Part shown: one piece after another, positions 56,640 to 64,000 of the stretch | How positions within the stretch are numbered: position 1 is the stretch's first letter | How the letters are laid out: every line of letters begins with the position of its first letter | Origin: Comamonas testosteroni | GTDB lineage: Bacteria; Pseudomonadota; Gammaproteobacteria; Burkholderiales; Burkholderiaceae_C | DNA length: 64,000 nt | Direction of reading: 5' to 3' | Assembly (NCBI RefSeq): GCF_030505195.1 | Contig: NZ_CP129672.1 | Span: 1,302,001-1,366,000, forward strand | Position numbers and translations under genes: made by a program | The notes under the pieces: generated by a model | What the model saw: the letters and a program-made list of their open reading frames with translations, nothing else | Told to the model about the DNA's origin: nothing | Databases searched by the model: none

Positions 56640-57548
56640 GTGAACTACCTCGAACTGCTTTTCCCCGATTTCGCGCTCATCGTGCTGGGCTATGTGCTGT
56701 GCCGCTTCACGCCCATCAACCGCAGCGTCTGGCAAGCCGTGGAGCAGCTCGTCTACTACCTGCTGTTTCCGGTGCTGCTGTTTCACTCCATCACCCGCAA
56801 CCCGATCCAGTGGGGCGACGCCAGCCAGTTGCTGGCCGCCGGTGTGCTGGGAGGTCTGCTGGGCATTGCGCTGACCTACAGCCTTCCTCACCTACCGTTT
56901 CTGGGCCGGCGCATCGATGCACGCAGCTATGCGGGGGCAGCGCAGGTGGCGTTTCGCTTCAACTCCTTTATCGCACTGGCGCTGGTTTCGCGCCTGGCGG
57001 GGCCGGACGGGCTGCTCTATGTCTCGGTGCTGATCGGCGTGTCCGTGCCGCTGTTCAATGTGGCCGCCGTCTGGCCCATGGCGCGCGGCAGCGACCAGCA
57101 TTTTCTCGGGCATCTGCTGCGCAACCCGCTGATCATCGCCACCGTCAGCGCCCTGCTGTTCAATGCGGCCGGACTGAAGATTCCAGCCCTGCTGGAAACC
57201 CCCGTGGCCCGTATCGGCGCGGCCTCGATCGCGCTGGGCCTGATGGCCGCCGGCGCCGGCCTCAAGCTCAGTGCACTGGCCAGCAACAAGCTGCTGGCCA
57301 GCGAGCTGCTGCTGATACGCCATGCCATCCAGCCGCTGATCGCCTTTGCCATGATTCAGCTGTTCCACCTCAACCAGCCGCAGGCGATTGCCCTGATGGC
57401 GTTCTCCAGCCTGCCTACGGCCTCGTCCTGCTATGTGCTGGCTGTGCGCATGGGCTACGAGGGCTCATTTGTGGCCAGTCTGGTGTCGCTATCCACGATG
57501 CTTGGCGTGCTCAGCCTGCCCTTCGGGCTCTGGCTGATCGGGATTTGA
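56640..57548 (+). CDS. AEC family transporter
   Basis: 302-residue inner-membrane permease of the auxin-efflux-carrier type, starting at GTG 56640. About ten hydrophobic helices with an inverted-repeat appearance; the helix breaks typical of the family (IGVSVPLFNVAAV, LPTASSCYVLAVRMG) are present. Members transport malate, malonate or other small acids; substrate unknown. It is isolated, converging on queG with a 56 bp gap. Confidence 0.88.
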   Translation: MNYLELLFPDFALIVLGYVLCRFTPINRSVWQAVEQLVYYLLFPVLLFHSITRNPIQWGDASQLLAAGVLGGLLGIALTYSLPHLPFLGRRIDARSYAGAAQVAFRFNSFIALALVSRLAGPDGLLYVSVLIGVSVPLFNVAAVWPMARGSDQHFLGHLLRNPLIIATVSALLFNAAGLKIPALLETPVARIGAASIALGLMAAGAGLKLSALASNKLLASELLLIRHAIQPLIAFAMIQLFHLNQPQAIALMAFSSLPTASSCYVLAVRMGYEGSFVASLVSLSTMLGVLSLPFGLWLIGI

Positions 57549-57604
57549 ATGTGATCGCTTCTTGCGCTCACTTGATAAGCAATAGAGACCGATTTCACTC
57601 AAAA

Positions 57605-58675
57605 TCAGGCGCGCTGCGCCAGCGCCCAGGCCACATGTTCGGCCACCACAGGATCGGGATGATCGGCCCGACTCTGCAGCGCCGCCCTGAGCTGCGGGTT
57701 GCCGGTTTCGCGCCAGGCATTGCCCAGGGCCACGGCCACATTGCGCAGCCAGCGCGCATGTCCGATGCGGCGAATGGGGCTGCCCTCGGTCACGCGCAAA
57801 AACGTGGCTTCATCCCAGGCCAGGAAATGCACCAGTTGCGTGCCCGCCAGTGCGGCGCGGGCGTCGAAGTCCGGCAAGACGCTGGGATGGGCGAACTTGT
57901 TCCAGGGACAGGCCAGCTGGCAGTCATCGCAGCCATAGATGCGGTTGGCCATCAAGGGCCGCAGCTCCTCGGGAATGCTGCCCGCATGTTCGATGGTCAG
58001 ATAGGAGATGCAGCGCCGCGCATCGACCTTGTGCGGCGCGATGATGGCGCCCGTGGGGCAGGCGTCGATGCAGGACGAGCAGCTGCCGCAGTGCGCCGTG
58101 ACTGCTGCGGTGGGCTCGAGTGCAAAGTCCACATAGATTTCACCCAGAAAGAACATCGATCCGGCCTCACGGCTCAGCACCAGGGTGTGCTTGCCGCGCC
58201 AGCCCTGGCCGCTGCGGCTGGCCAGCTCGGCCTCCAGCACCGGGGCGGAGTCGGTAAAGGCACGGTGGCCAAACGGGCCTATTTCCTGTGCAATGCGCTC
58301 GGCCAGCTTCTGCAGACGGTTGCGCAGCACCTTGTGATAGTCACGGCCTCTGGCGTAGATGGAGACAATGCCCTCCTCCGGACGCTTGAGCCGATCCCAT
58401 TCCACGGCCTGCCAGCCGTCCTCGGTCGCGCGCGGCAGATAATCCATGCGCGCGGTAATCACGCTCACCGTGCCGGGAACTAATTCTGCTGGCCGGGCTC
58501 GTTTCAAACCATGGGCCTGCATGTAATGCATCTCCCCATGAAACCCTTGCGCCAACCATTGCAGCAAACCGGACTCTGCCGAGGACAAATCCACGCCCGC
58601 CACGCCGATTTGGGAAAATCCCAGCTCGCGAGCCCAGGCTTGCATCAAAGGAACCAATTGACTGCTGCTCAACAT
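57605..58675 (-). CDS. queG: Epoxyqueuosine reductase
   Basis: Last step of queuosine synthesis, cobalamin-dependent reduction of epoxyqueuosine in tRNA. 356 residues: N-terminal substrate/cobalamin domain, two [4Fe-4S] clusters (CGSCSSCIDACPTGA and CDDCQLACPWN), and a C-terminal HEAT-like pair. The ATG at 58675 gives MLSSSQLVPLMQAWARELGF. Upstream in-frame ATG 58771 would overlap tsaE deeply and is rejected. The start region overlaps the divergent tsaE start by 18 bp. Confidence 0.94.
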   Translation of the reverse strand: MLSSSQLVPLMQAWARELGFSQIGVAGVDLSSAESGLLQWLAQGFHGEMHYMQAHGLKRARPAELVPGTVSVITARMDYLPRATEDGWQAVEWDRLKRPEEGIVSIYARGRDYHKVLRNRLQKLAERIAQEIGPFGHRAFTDSAPVLEAELASRSGQGWRGKHTLVLSREAGSMFFLGEIYVDFALEPTAAVTAHCGSCSSCIDACPTGAIIAPHKVDARRCISYLTIEHAGSIPEELRPLMANRIYGCDDCQLACPWNKFAHPSVLPDFDARAALAGTQLVHFLAWDEATFLRVTEGSPIRRIGHARWLRNVAVALGNAWRETGNPQLRAALQSRADHPDPVVAEHVAWALAQRA

Positions 58676-59179
58676 ACACCCCGAATTGTAGGAAGCGAGC
58701 CCACATCGGCGCTGGCGCAGCGCCAGATACTCTGGCAAAGCGAACAAGATACCGAGCGCTTTGCCCGGCAACTGGCCGCCCTGCCCGAGCTACGCAACGC
58801 CTATGTGACCCTGCATGGCGACCTGGGGGCGGGCAAGACCACGTTGGTGCGTCACTGGCTGCGCGCCCTGGGCGTGCAGGGCCGCATCAAGAGCCCGACC
58901 TATGCAGTGGTGGAGCCGCACGAGGCCGGCGATCTCTCGATCTGGCACTTTGACTTCTATCGCTTCGACGATCCGCGTGAATGGGAAGATGCAGGTTTTC
59001 GTGACATTTTTGCCAGCGCCGGACTCAAGCTGGCAGAATGGCCCGAAAAGGCTGCAGCGGTTACACCTGTTGCGGATATAGCTATTCATATCGAAGCAAT
59101 TGACGATGTGCAGCGACAGGTGACGCTCAAGGCTGGCACCCCCGCAGGCTGCACCGTGCTTGAAGCATTGACGGCATGA
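58658..59179 (+). CDS. tsaE: tRNA threonylcarbamoyladenosine biosynthesis ATPase TsaE
   Basis: ATPase that supports t6A37 synthesis with TsaB/TsaD. 173 residues from TTG 58658, which has AAAGGAA six bases upstream; no ATG or GTG lies before the conserved part. P-loop HGDLGAGKTT (about 53-62), then SPTYAVVEPHEAG and FDFYRFDDPREWEDAG. It overlaps the divergent queG start by 18 bp and amiC by four bases. The order queG/tsaE/amiC is common in this order of bacteria. Confidence 0.9.
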   Translation: MTAAQHTPRIVGSEPTSALAQRQILWQSEQDTERFARQLAALPELRNAYVTLHGDLGAGKTTLVRHWLRALGVQGRIKSPTYAVVEPHEAGDLSIWHFDFYRFDDPREWEDAGFRDIFASAGLKLAEWPEKAAAVTPVADIAIHIEAIDDVQRQVTLKAGTPAGCTVLEALTA

Positions 59180-60696
59180 GCAAAACAACTTCTTTCACGG
59201 CTTTTCCGGGCCCTTCCCAGCCAGGTCTTTCCCGACCGGGTCTCTCCCGACCGGGTCTTTCCCGCCGCAATCTGCTGCAGGCAGGCGGCGTGGTGCTGCT
59301 GCTGGGTCGCCAGCATATTGCGCAAGGCGCGAGCATCGTGGCAGTGCGCGTCTGGCCCGCGCCCGACTACTCGCGTGTCACGCTGGAATCCGATATTCCG
59401 CTGACGGCCAAGCCGGTCTTCGTGCCCAGCCCGCCGCGCCTGGCCGTCGATATCGAAGGCCTGGATCTGAACCCGGCGCTCAAGGAACTGGTGGCCAAGG
59501 TCCGCTCCGACGACCCCAATATCGCCAGCATCCGCGTCGGCCAGTTTGCGCCCGGCGTGGTGCGCCTGGTGATCGACCTCAAGCAGGAAGCCAGGCCCCA
59601 GGTCTTTACGCTGGCCCCGATTGCTCCCTACAAGCACCGGCTGGTGCTGGACCTCTACCCCGCCAAGGCCGTGGACCCGCTGGAAGCGCTGATCAGCGAG
59701 CGCCTGCGCGATGCCGGCAACTCGACCTCCGCGTCGGCTGCGAACCATCCCGCCATCACGACGCCGCCCCCGGCGGCGATTGCGACAGCGCCCCAGGTCG
59801 ACCCTCTGGGTGATCTGATTGCCCAGCGCAATCAGCGCCCCAGCACTCCAGCACCGGCTCCTGCGGTGATTGCACAGGCACCGGCTCCCGTGCCGCCGCC
59901 ACCGGCTCCCGCGCCACGCCCGGCTCCGGCACCCAGGACTGCGCCCAACATTGCCACCTCGCAAAGCACGGATCGCATCATCATCGTGGCGCTTGACCCC
60001 GGCCATGGCGGCGAAGACCCCGGCGCCACCGGCCCCAGCGGCCTGCGAGAAAAAGACGTGGTGCTCAAGGTCGCCCATCTGCTGCGCGAGCGCATCAACA
60101 GCTCGCGTATCGGCGGCAGTCCCATGCGCGCCTTCATGACGCGCGATGCCGACTTCTTCGTGCCCCTGGCCACACGCGTGGAAAAAGCCCGCCGCGTCCA
60201 GGCCGACCTGTTCATCAGCATCCACGCCGATGCCTTCACCACCCCGGCCGCGCGTGGTGCCAGCGTGTTTGCGCTCAGCGAGCGCGGGGCATCGAGCACG
60301 GCCGCACGCTGGCTGGCCAACAAGGAAAATCAGGCCGACCTGGTGGGCGGCCTGAACGTGGGAGGACTGCAGGACCAGCATGTGCAGCGCATGCTGCTGG
60401 ACATGAGCACCACAGCCCAGATCAAGGACAGCCTCAAGCTGGGTACTTCGCTGCTAGGCGAGATTGGCTCCATGGCCAAGCTGCACAAGGCCCGTGTGGA
60501 GCAGGCCGGCTTTGCCGTGCTGAAGGCGCCCGACATTCCCAGCGTGCTGGTGGAAACCGCCTTCATCAGCAACCCCGAAGAGGAAGCCAAGCTGGCCTCT
60601 GCCGCCTACCGCGAGCAACTGGCCGATGCGCTGATGACGGGCATCCGAAAGTACTTCGCGCACAACCCGCCCCTGGCACGCAGCCGATCTGTTTAA
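59176..60696 (+). CDS. amiC: N-acetylmuramoyl-L-alanine amidase AmiC-like, Tat-exported
   Basis: Periplasmic murein amidase for daughter-cell separation. 506 residues: Tat signal peptide with LSRRNLLQAGG, AMIN domain (about 50-160) for septal targeting, a Pro/Ala-rich linker (about 185-255) and the zinc amidase domain (DPGHGGEDPGATGPSGLREK, SIHADAF, LVETAFISNPEEE). The region before the twin arginines has three PGLSR units from a 15-bp tandem repeat. ATG 59176 overlaps the tsaE stop (ATGA). Confidence 0.95.
   Translation: MSKTTSFTAFPGPSQPGLSRPGLSRPGLSRRNLLQAGGVVLLLGRQHIAQGASIVAVRVWPAPDYSRVTLESDIPLTAKPVFVPSPPRLAVDIEGLDLNPALKELVAKVRSDDPNIASIRVGQFAPGVVRLVIDLKQEARPQVFTLAPIAPYKHRLVLDLYPAKAVDPLEALISERLRDAGNSTSASAANHPAITTPPPAAIATAPQVDPLGDLIAQRNQRPSTPAPAPAVIAQAPAPVPPPPAPAPRPAPAPRTAPNIATSQSTDRIIIVALDPGHGGEDPGATGPSGLREKDVVLKVAHLLRERINSSRIGGSPMRAFMTRDADFFVPLATRVEKARRVQADLFISIHADAFTTPAARGASVFALSERGASSTAARWLANKENQADLVGGLNVGGLQDQHVQRMLLDMSTTAQIKDSLKLGTSLLGEIGSMAKLHKARVEQAGFAVLKAPDIPSVLVETAFISNPEEEAKLASAAYREQLADALMTGIRKYFAHNPPLARSRSV
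59221..59265 (+). repeat. 15-bp in-frame tandem repeat at the amiC 5' end
   Basis: CCAGGTCTTTCCCGA, CCGGGTCTCTCCCGA and CCGGGTCTTTCCCGC code PGLSR three times, ending directly on the first Arg of the Tat motif. Units differ by one to three bases. Confidence 0.95.
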
Positions 60697-60738
60697 CGAT
60701 CCATTTAAGTGCGCGCTTACATAAAACAGCCGCACTGG

Positions 60739-60797
60739 CTGTCAGCCGGCAAGCCGGCTTGATGACAGTCGCCAAGCCTGAATGACACAGGCTTGGC
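60739..60797 (+). terminator. Tandem hairpins after amiC
   Basis: First hairpin CTGTCA..GCCGGC/GCCGGC..TGACAG (60739-60768); second a perfect 10-bp stem GCCAAGCCTG / CAGGCTTGGC with a 7-nt loop (60771-60797). Neither has a T run, so rho-independent termination is uncertain. Confidence 0.5.
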
Positions 60798-60892
60798 CCT
60801 CTCTCCTACCTCAAAGCCAGGGCAAAAGATTCAAGATCAAGGCGTGTTCTTATGAAAGCTGGCCTCTTTGGCAGCTATACAGGAGAGACCTC

Positions 60893-61108
60893 ATGAAACT
60901 GCGAACTCTTGCCATCACCGTGTCTGCAGCCTTCACACTTGCCATGGCAGGCTGCTCCACCTCGCCCACCAATGCCCAGATCGGCACCGGTGTCGGCGCC
61001 GTTGCCGGCGGCGTGGTCGGTGATGCACTGTTTGGTTCCACTTTGGGCACCGTAGGCGGCGCTGCAGCAGGCGCGCTGATTGGTAACGAGGTAGGCAAGC
61101 GCAAATAA
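60893..61108 (+). CDS. Small glycine-zipper lipoprotein (OsmB-like)
   Basis: 71 residues. ATG 60893 follows AGGAGAGACCTC. Lipobox MAGC after a short signal peptide, then a glycine-zipper hairpin (GTGVGAVAGGVVGDALFG and GTVGGAAAGALIGNEVG) and a basic end KRK. It resembles OsmB and YMGG-type lipoproteins linked to osmotic or envelope stress. Monocistronic. The glycine zipper suggests insertion into or across a membrane as a helical hairpin. Confidence 0.88.
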   Translation: MKLRTLAITVSAAFTLAMAGCSTSPTNAQIGTGVGAVAGGVVGDALFGSTLGTVGGAAAGALIGNEVGKRK

Positions 61109-61909
61109 GCACCTCGATCCGATCTGAATGTTCAACGAGAAAGCCCCGGCATAGATCGAACGGATCTGACTTGCTCATGCTGCTGAGCTCAGGCAATGCC
61201 TTTGGCAGTTCACGAGATTTTTCAGACAGTTCTGATTTATCCCGGGCAATTTCTTATGGATACTCAAATTCAGCAGCCAAGTGAACCGCAGCAACATTGG
61301 TTTCTGACCTTTGCCAAAAGCGCTAGCTACGTGTTTCTGCGGTGATCCATCGGACTTTACCGAGTCCTTGAAAACTCGCGCTTAGGAATACAGGCGCGGA
61401 CTTGACCGAGCTGCGACAGGAGCCCTTCGTGGGCACGGGGTGTGAGCAGAAGGCATAACCACATCTACTCAGAAATGGGTCAATGCAGATCGCTCTGCGG
61501 GCACACAGATACAAACAACATGCAAAACAGTTAAGTCAAGACGAAAAAATAGCAAACAGTTTCATTTTTGCCGCAAATGACCACTCATTTGATTTGGCGA
61601 AAACAAATTTCCAAACGCGTGCCTACCTTCAACTGAGCGACCTTTGCCACACGCATCGGCATCGCTCCAAAGAGCGCTGACCACTACCCAACAGCGCAAG
61701 AAAAAAAATCAAAAGGGGGGTCTCCAACCTGATGGCGCAGCCACTGTGCCGTCTGGTCACAGGCCAATGCACCCCCACTCTTTGTCCATTACCAATCCGG
61801 TACCTCCTGCTCTGCTTGTCCTCGTGCGCCAGCGTTGCCGCTGCTGCATTTGGCACTCGCATAGGTCATGCATGGGAGAGCCGGTTGGCGCACCGGAGAA
61901 TCAGCAAAG
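61109..61909. other. 800-bp region with no convincing gene
   Basis: AT-richer and less codon-biased than anything around it. Three candidate ORFs were considered: 61256-61345 (29 codons, plus), 61483-61680 (65 codons, plus, no clear ribosome binding site) and 61629-61862 (77 codons, minus). None shows a recognisable product or strong start. It could be decayed DNA, a recent gain, or a non-coding RNA locus. The promoter of the peroxidase gene must lie at its 3' end. Confidence 0.5.
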
Positions 61910-62917
61910 ATGGACCACCAATCCACCAGCCGTCATCGCCAAATCCAAATGCTCTGCCTGCTTGCAGCCTTGGCCACATGTGGCTGGGCTACTGCCCAGG
62001 CACCGCCCCAGGAGCCGATTACCCCGATTCCGCCCACGACGCAGGAAAACCCGCGCAAGGTGGATCTGGGACGCAAGCTGTTCAACGATACAAGGCTGTC
62101 ATCCGACAACTCCATCTCCTGCGCCAGTTGCCACGAGGTGAAAAAGGGCGGGGCCGATCGTAAGGCGCTGTCCAGCGGCGTACAGGGACGGCTGGGCAAG
62201 GTCAACACGCCCACCGTGCTCAACAGCCGCTACAACTTTCGCCAGTTCTGGGACGGCCGCGCCGCGTCACTCGAAGAACAGGTGAAAGGCCCCCTGCATG
62301 ACCCCAACGAAATGAACACCACCTGGGCGCAGGTGCTGGGCAAATTGTCCAGTGACGCAGCACTGGGCTCCGAGTTCAAGGCGCTCTACCCGAGCAGCGG
62401 CATCAGTGCCAGCAACATCTCCGATGCGCTGGCCAGCTACCAAAGGTCACTCATCACTCCCAACGCGCGCTTTGACCGCTACCTGCGCGGCGACAAGAAC
62501 GTACTCAGCCAGGACGAGCTGCGTGGCTACCAGCTGTTCAAGTCCTATGGCTGCGTGGCCTGCCACCAGGGCGTCAATGTCGGCGGCAACATGTTCCAGA
62601 CCTTTGGCGTCATGGGTGACTATTTCAGCCAGCGAGGCCAGCCGAGCGACGCCGATCTCGGGCGCTACAACGTCACCAAGAATCCGGATGACAAGCATGT
62701 GTTCAAGGTCCCCAGCCTGCGCAATGTGGCCTTGACGGCCCCCTACTTCCATGACGGCTCGGCCAAGACGCTTGAAGACGCAGTCGATGTGATGTTCCGC
62801 TATCAGCTCGGGCGCAGTGCCCCTGAGCTGGACAAGAAATACATCATCAAGTTTCTTCACACCCTGACTGGCGAGCTCGACGGCCAGCCACTGAAGCATT
62901 GGGCTCAAGAACCCTGA
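61910..62917 (+). CDS. Di-heme cytochrome c peroxidase / MauG-family protein
   Basis: 335-residue periplasmic di-heme protein. A signal peptide with hydrophobic core MLCLLAALATCGWATA is cleaved near TAQA. First heme site C71-x-x-C74-H75 (CASCH), second CVACH near 213, and the family piece DGSAKTLEDAVDVMF with PSLRNVALTAPYFHDG near the end. This fits bacterial CcpA-type peroxidases, which reduce H2O2. ATG 61910 is used; an in-frame ATG at 61868 and one at 61949 are possible. The next gene, a kinase, starts eight bp later and so is likely co-transcribed. Confidence 0.9.
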   Translation: MDHQSTSRHRQIQMLCLLAALATCGWATAQAPPQEPITPIPPTTQENPRKVDLGRKLFNDTRLSSDNSISCASCHEVKKGGADRKALSSGVQGRLGKVNTPTVLNSRYNFRQFWDGRAASLEEQVKGPLHDPNEMNTTWAQVLGKLSSDAALGSEFKALYPSSGISASNISDALASYQRSLITPNARFDRYLRGDKNVLSQDELRGYQLFKSYGCVACHQGVNVGGNMFQTFGVMGDYFSQRGQPSDADLGRYNVTKNPDDKHVFKVPSLRNVALTAPYFHDGSAKTLEDAVDVMFRYQLGRSAPELDKKYIIKFLHTLTGELDGQPLKHWAQEP

Positions 62918-62924
62918 ACACGCT

Positions 62925-64000
62925 ATGACTACAAAATCGATACCCAGGCGTGGTTCGCTGCGCTGGGTCTATGCACTGGTCGCACTCCTGCTCATTACCG
63001 TGCTGGTGTTCCTGGTGCTGCAGACCCGCGCCATCAACCTCAACGCCAGCAATGAAATCATCGGCACGCTGCGTAACCTCAAACAGGTAGACGCGGATTG
63101 GAACGTGGACGTGCTGCGCGCCAAGACCGGCCTGAGCACCAACTACGATCAGGTGGCAAGTCCTTTGCCGCTGATCGCACAGCTGGAAAAGCAGTTGAGC
63201 GAAACCACCGCCGAATACTGGCTGGGCAGGCATGAGAGCGTCTCGCGCATGCGTCCGCTGCTCGATCACTTTAGCAAGCTGATGGAGCAAAAAATTGCGT
63301 CGATCGAGCACTTCAAATCGCAAAACGCGATCTTGCAGAACTCCTCACGCTTTCTCCCCCTGGCTGCCACCGAGCTGGCGCAGGCACTGCGCAACAGCTC
63401 GCAGGCCCCGGATCAGCGACAGCGCGCCGAAGAGCTGCTCAACCAGATACTGGCCAGCTCCATGAGCTACGCCCAAACGCCCGATCCGGAGCTGCGCAAG
63501 TTGATCAGCGACAACGCCACCGCCCTGCAAGCCCTGGCCCAAAGCCAGGATCTGCAGACGCTGGCCGACACCTTTGTCGCCCATGTCCACTCCATGCTGC
63601 GCCAGCAAGAACGTGGCGACCAATTGCTTCAGACGCTGGCAAGCCTGCCGACCGCGAAGGCTATCGACGATCTGTCCGACGCCCACACGCAAGAAAACGA
63701 CCAATTGCTCGCAGGCCTGCAAGGCTACCAGCGCGCGCTGGCCATTTACTCGACCTTGCTGTTGCTGCTGCTGGCTTTTGTAGGCTGGAAACTGTTTCGC
63801 AACTATCAGTTGCTCAACCAGACCAACAACACGCTGGCCCAGGCCAATACCGCACTGGAACGCAGCCACCAGGAGCTCCAGGAATCACAGGTCCAGCTGG
63901 TGCAATCCGAAAAGATGTCTGCCCTGGGCCAGATGGTGGCCGGCATCGCCCACGAGATCAACACACCGCTGGCTTATGTCAAAAGCACTTTCAGCATCGT
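62925..64000 (+). CDS. Sensor histidine kinase, 3' end cut by window
   Basis: 359 codons visible, no stop. N-terminal membrane helix (about 14-33), a large periplasmic all-helical sensor (about 35-285) resembling the DAHL double-helical class, a second membrane helix (about 287-303), a coiled coil (NTLAQANTALERSHQELQES) and the start of the HisKA domain with the phospho-acceptor in MVAGIAHEINTPLAYVKS. ATPase domain and any receiver lie outside. It follows a peroxidase gene by eight bp, so the signal may relate to oxidants or electron acceptors; that is inference. Confidence 0.9.
   Translation, partial: MTTKSIPRRGSLRWVYALVALLLITVLVFLVLQTRAINLNASNEIIGTLRNLKQVDADWNVDVLRAKTGLSTNYDQVASPLPLIAQLEKQLSETTAEYWLGRHESVSRMRPLLDHFSKLMEQKIASIEHFKSQNAILQNSSRFLPLAATELAQALRNSSQAPDQRQRAEELLNQILASSMSYAQTPDPELRKLISDNATALQALAQSQDLQTLADTFVAHVHSMLRQQERGDQLLQTLASLPTAKAIDDLSDAHTQENDQLLAGLQGYQRALAIYSTLLLLLLAFVGWKLFRNYQLLNQTNNTLAQANTALERSHQELQESQVQLVQSEKMSALGQMVAGIAHEINTPLAYVKSTFSI

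Noticed and set aside
61323..61514. 63-codon minus-strand Cys-rich ORF
   Set aside because: No start signal and no support from neighbouring genes.
61483..61680. 65-codon ORF as a real gene
   Set aside because: No ribosome binding site, no recognisable family, and base use typical of non-coding DNA.

Overview
The window looks like chromosomal DNA of a high-GC betaproteobacterium of the Comamonadaceae, most likely Comamonas close to C. testosteroni. This rests on gene content and protein character (Bug-type tripartite tricarboxylate receptors, a p-cresol methylhydroxylase cluster, betaproteobacterial gene orders such as coaBC-dut and pyrG-kdsA-eno-ftsB) and on a family-typical intergenic repeat; no database was searched. 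I found no rRNA, tRNA, CRISPR array, prophage or intact insertion sequence. Both ends cut through genes: a chemoreceptor on the left and a sensor histidine kinase on the right.

Layout. 1-7 kb: chemoreceptor (partial), then parE-lytic transglycosylase-parC on the minus strand. 7-12.5 kb: MFS transporter, a 43-residue membrane peptide, an SDR, a methyltransferase and a large uncharacterised WG-like protein. 12.7-17 kb: dapA-bamC, an Ala/Pro-repeat lipoprotein, and a JmjC ribosomal oxygenase. 17-30 kb: an aromatic catabolic island. 30-39.5 kb: DUF2076 protein, SlyD-like isomerase, glycine-zipper lipoprotein, a PepSY/PepSY/response regulator/kinase locus, a membrane protein of unknown function, dut and coaBC. 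39.5-50 kb: pyrG, kdsA, eno, ftsB, hslO, a gamma-carbonic-anhydrase-like protein, a DUF455 protein and tandem EAL-HDOD proteins. 50-64 kb: two Bug receptors, a Tat-exported molybdopterin-fold protein, xerD, a LysR/quinone oxidoreductase pair, an AEC transporter, queG/tsaE/amiC, a small lipoprotein, an almost gene-free 800 bp stretch, a di-heme peroxidase and the partial kinase.

The most interesting unit is the 17-30 kb island. Two similar AraC-type regulators (minus strand) each face a plus-strand operon. The first operon is pchA-pchC-pchX-pchF: 4-hydroxybenzaldehyde dehydrogenase, cytochrome c, a Tat-signal protein of unknown role, and the covalent flavoprotein of p-cresol methylhydroxylase. 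The second is a five-gene branched-chain-amino-acid-type ABC transporter followed by a close paralogue of pchA. The two divergent promoter regions share GTGCAC, then exactly 28 nt, then TCCTACGAT, although the rest of the regions differs. Both operons end in near-identical terminators whose stems differ by a compensatory base pair. I infer a co-regulated system in which a phenol methyl group is oxidised in the periplasm, an aromatic product is imported by the ABC transporter, and the aldehyde is oxidised to the acid. Ring-cleavage genes are not in the window.

A second theme is a dispersed double-hairpin repeat (seven copies between 22 and 45 kb) that sits at or inside stop codons and supplies the stop codon of two genes.
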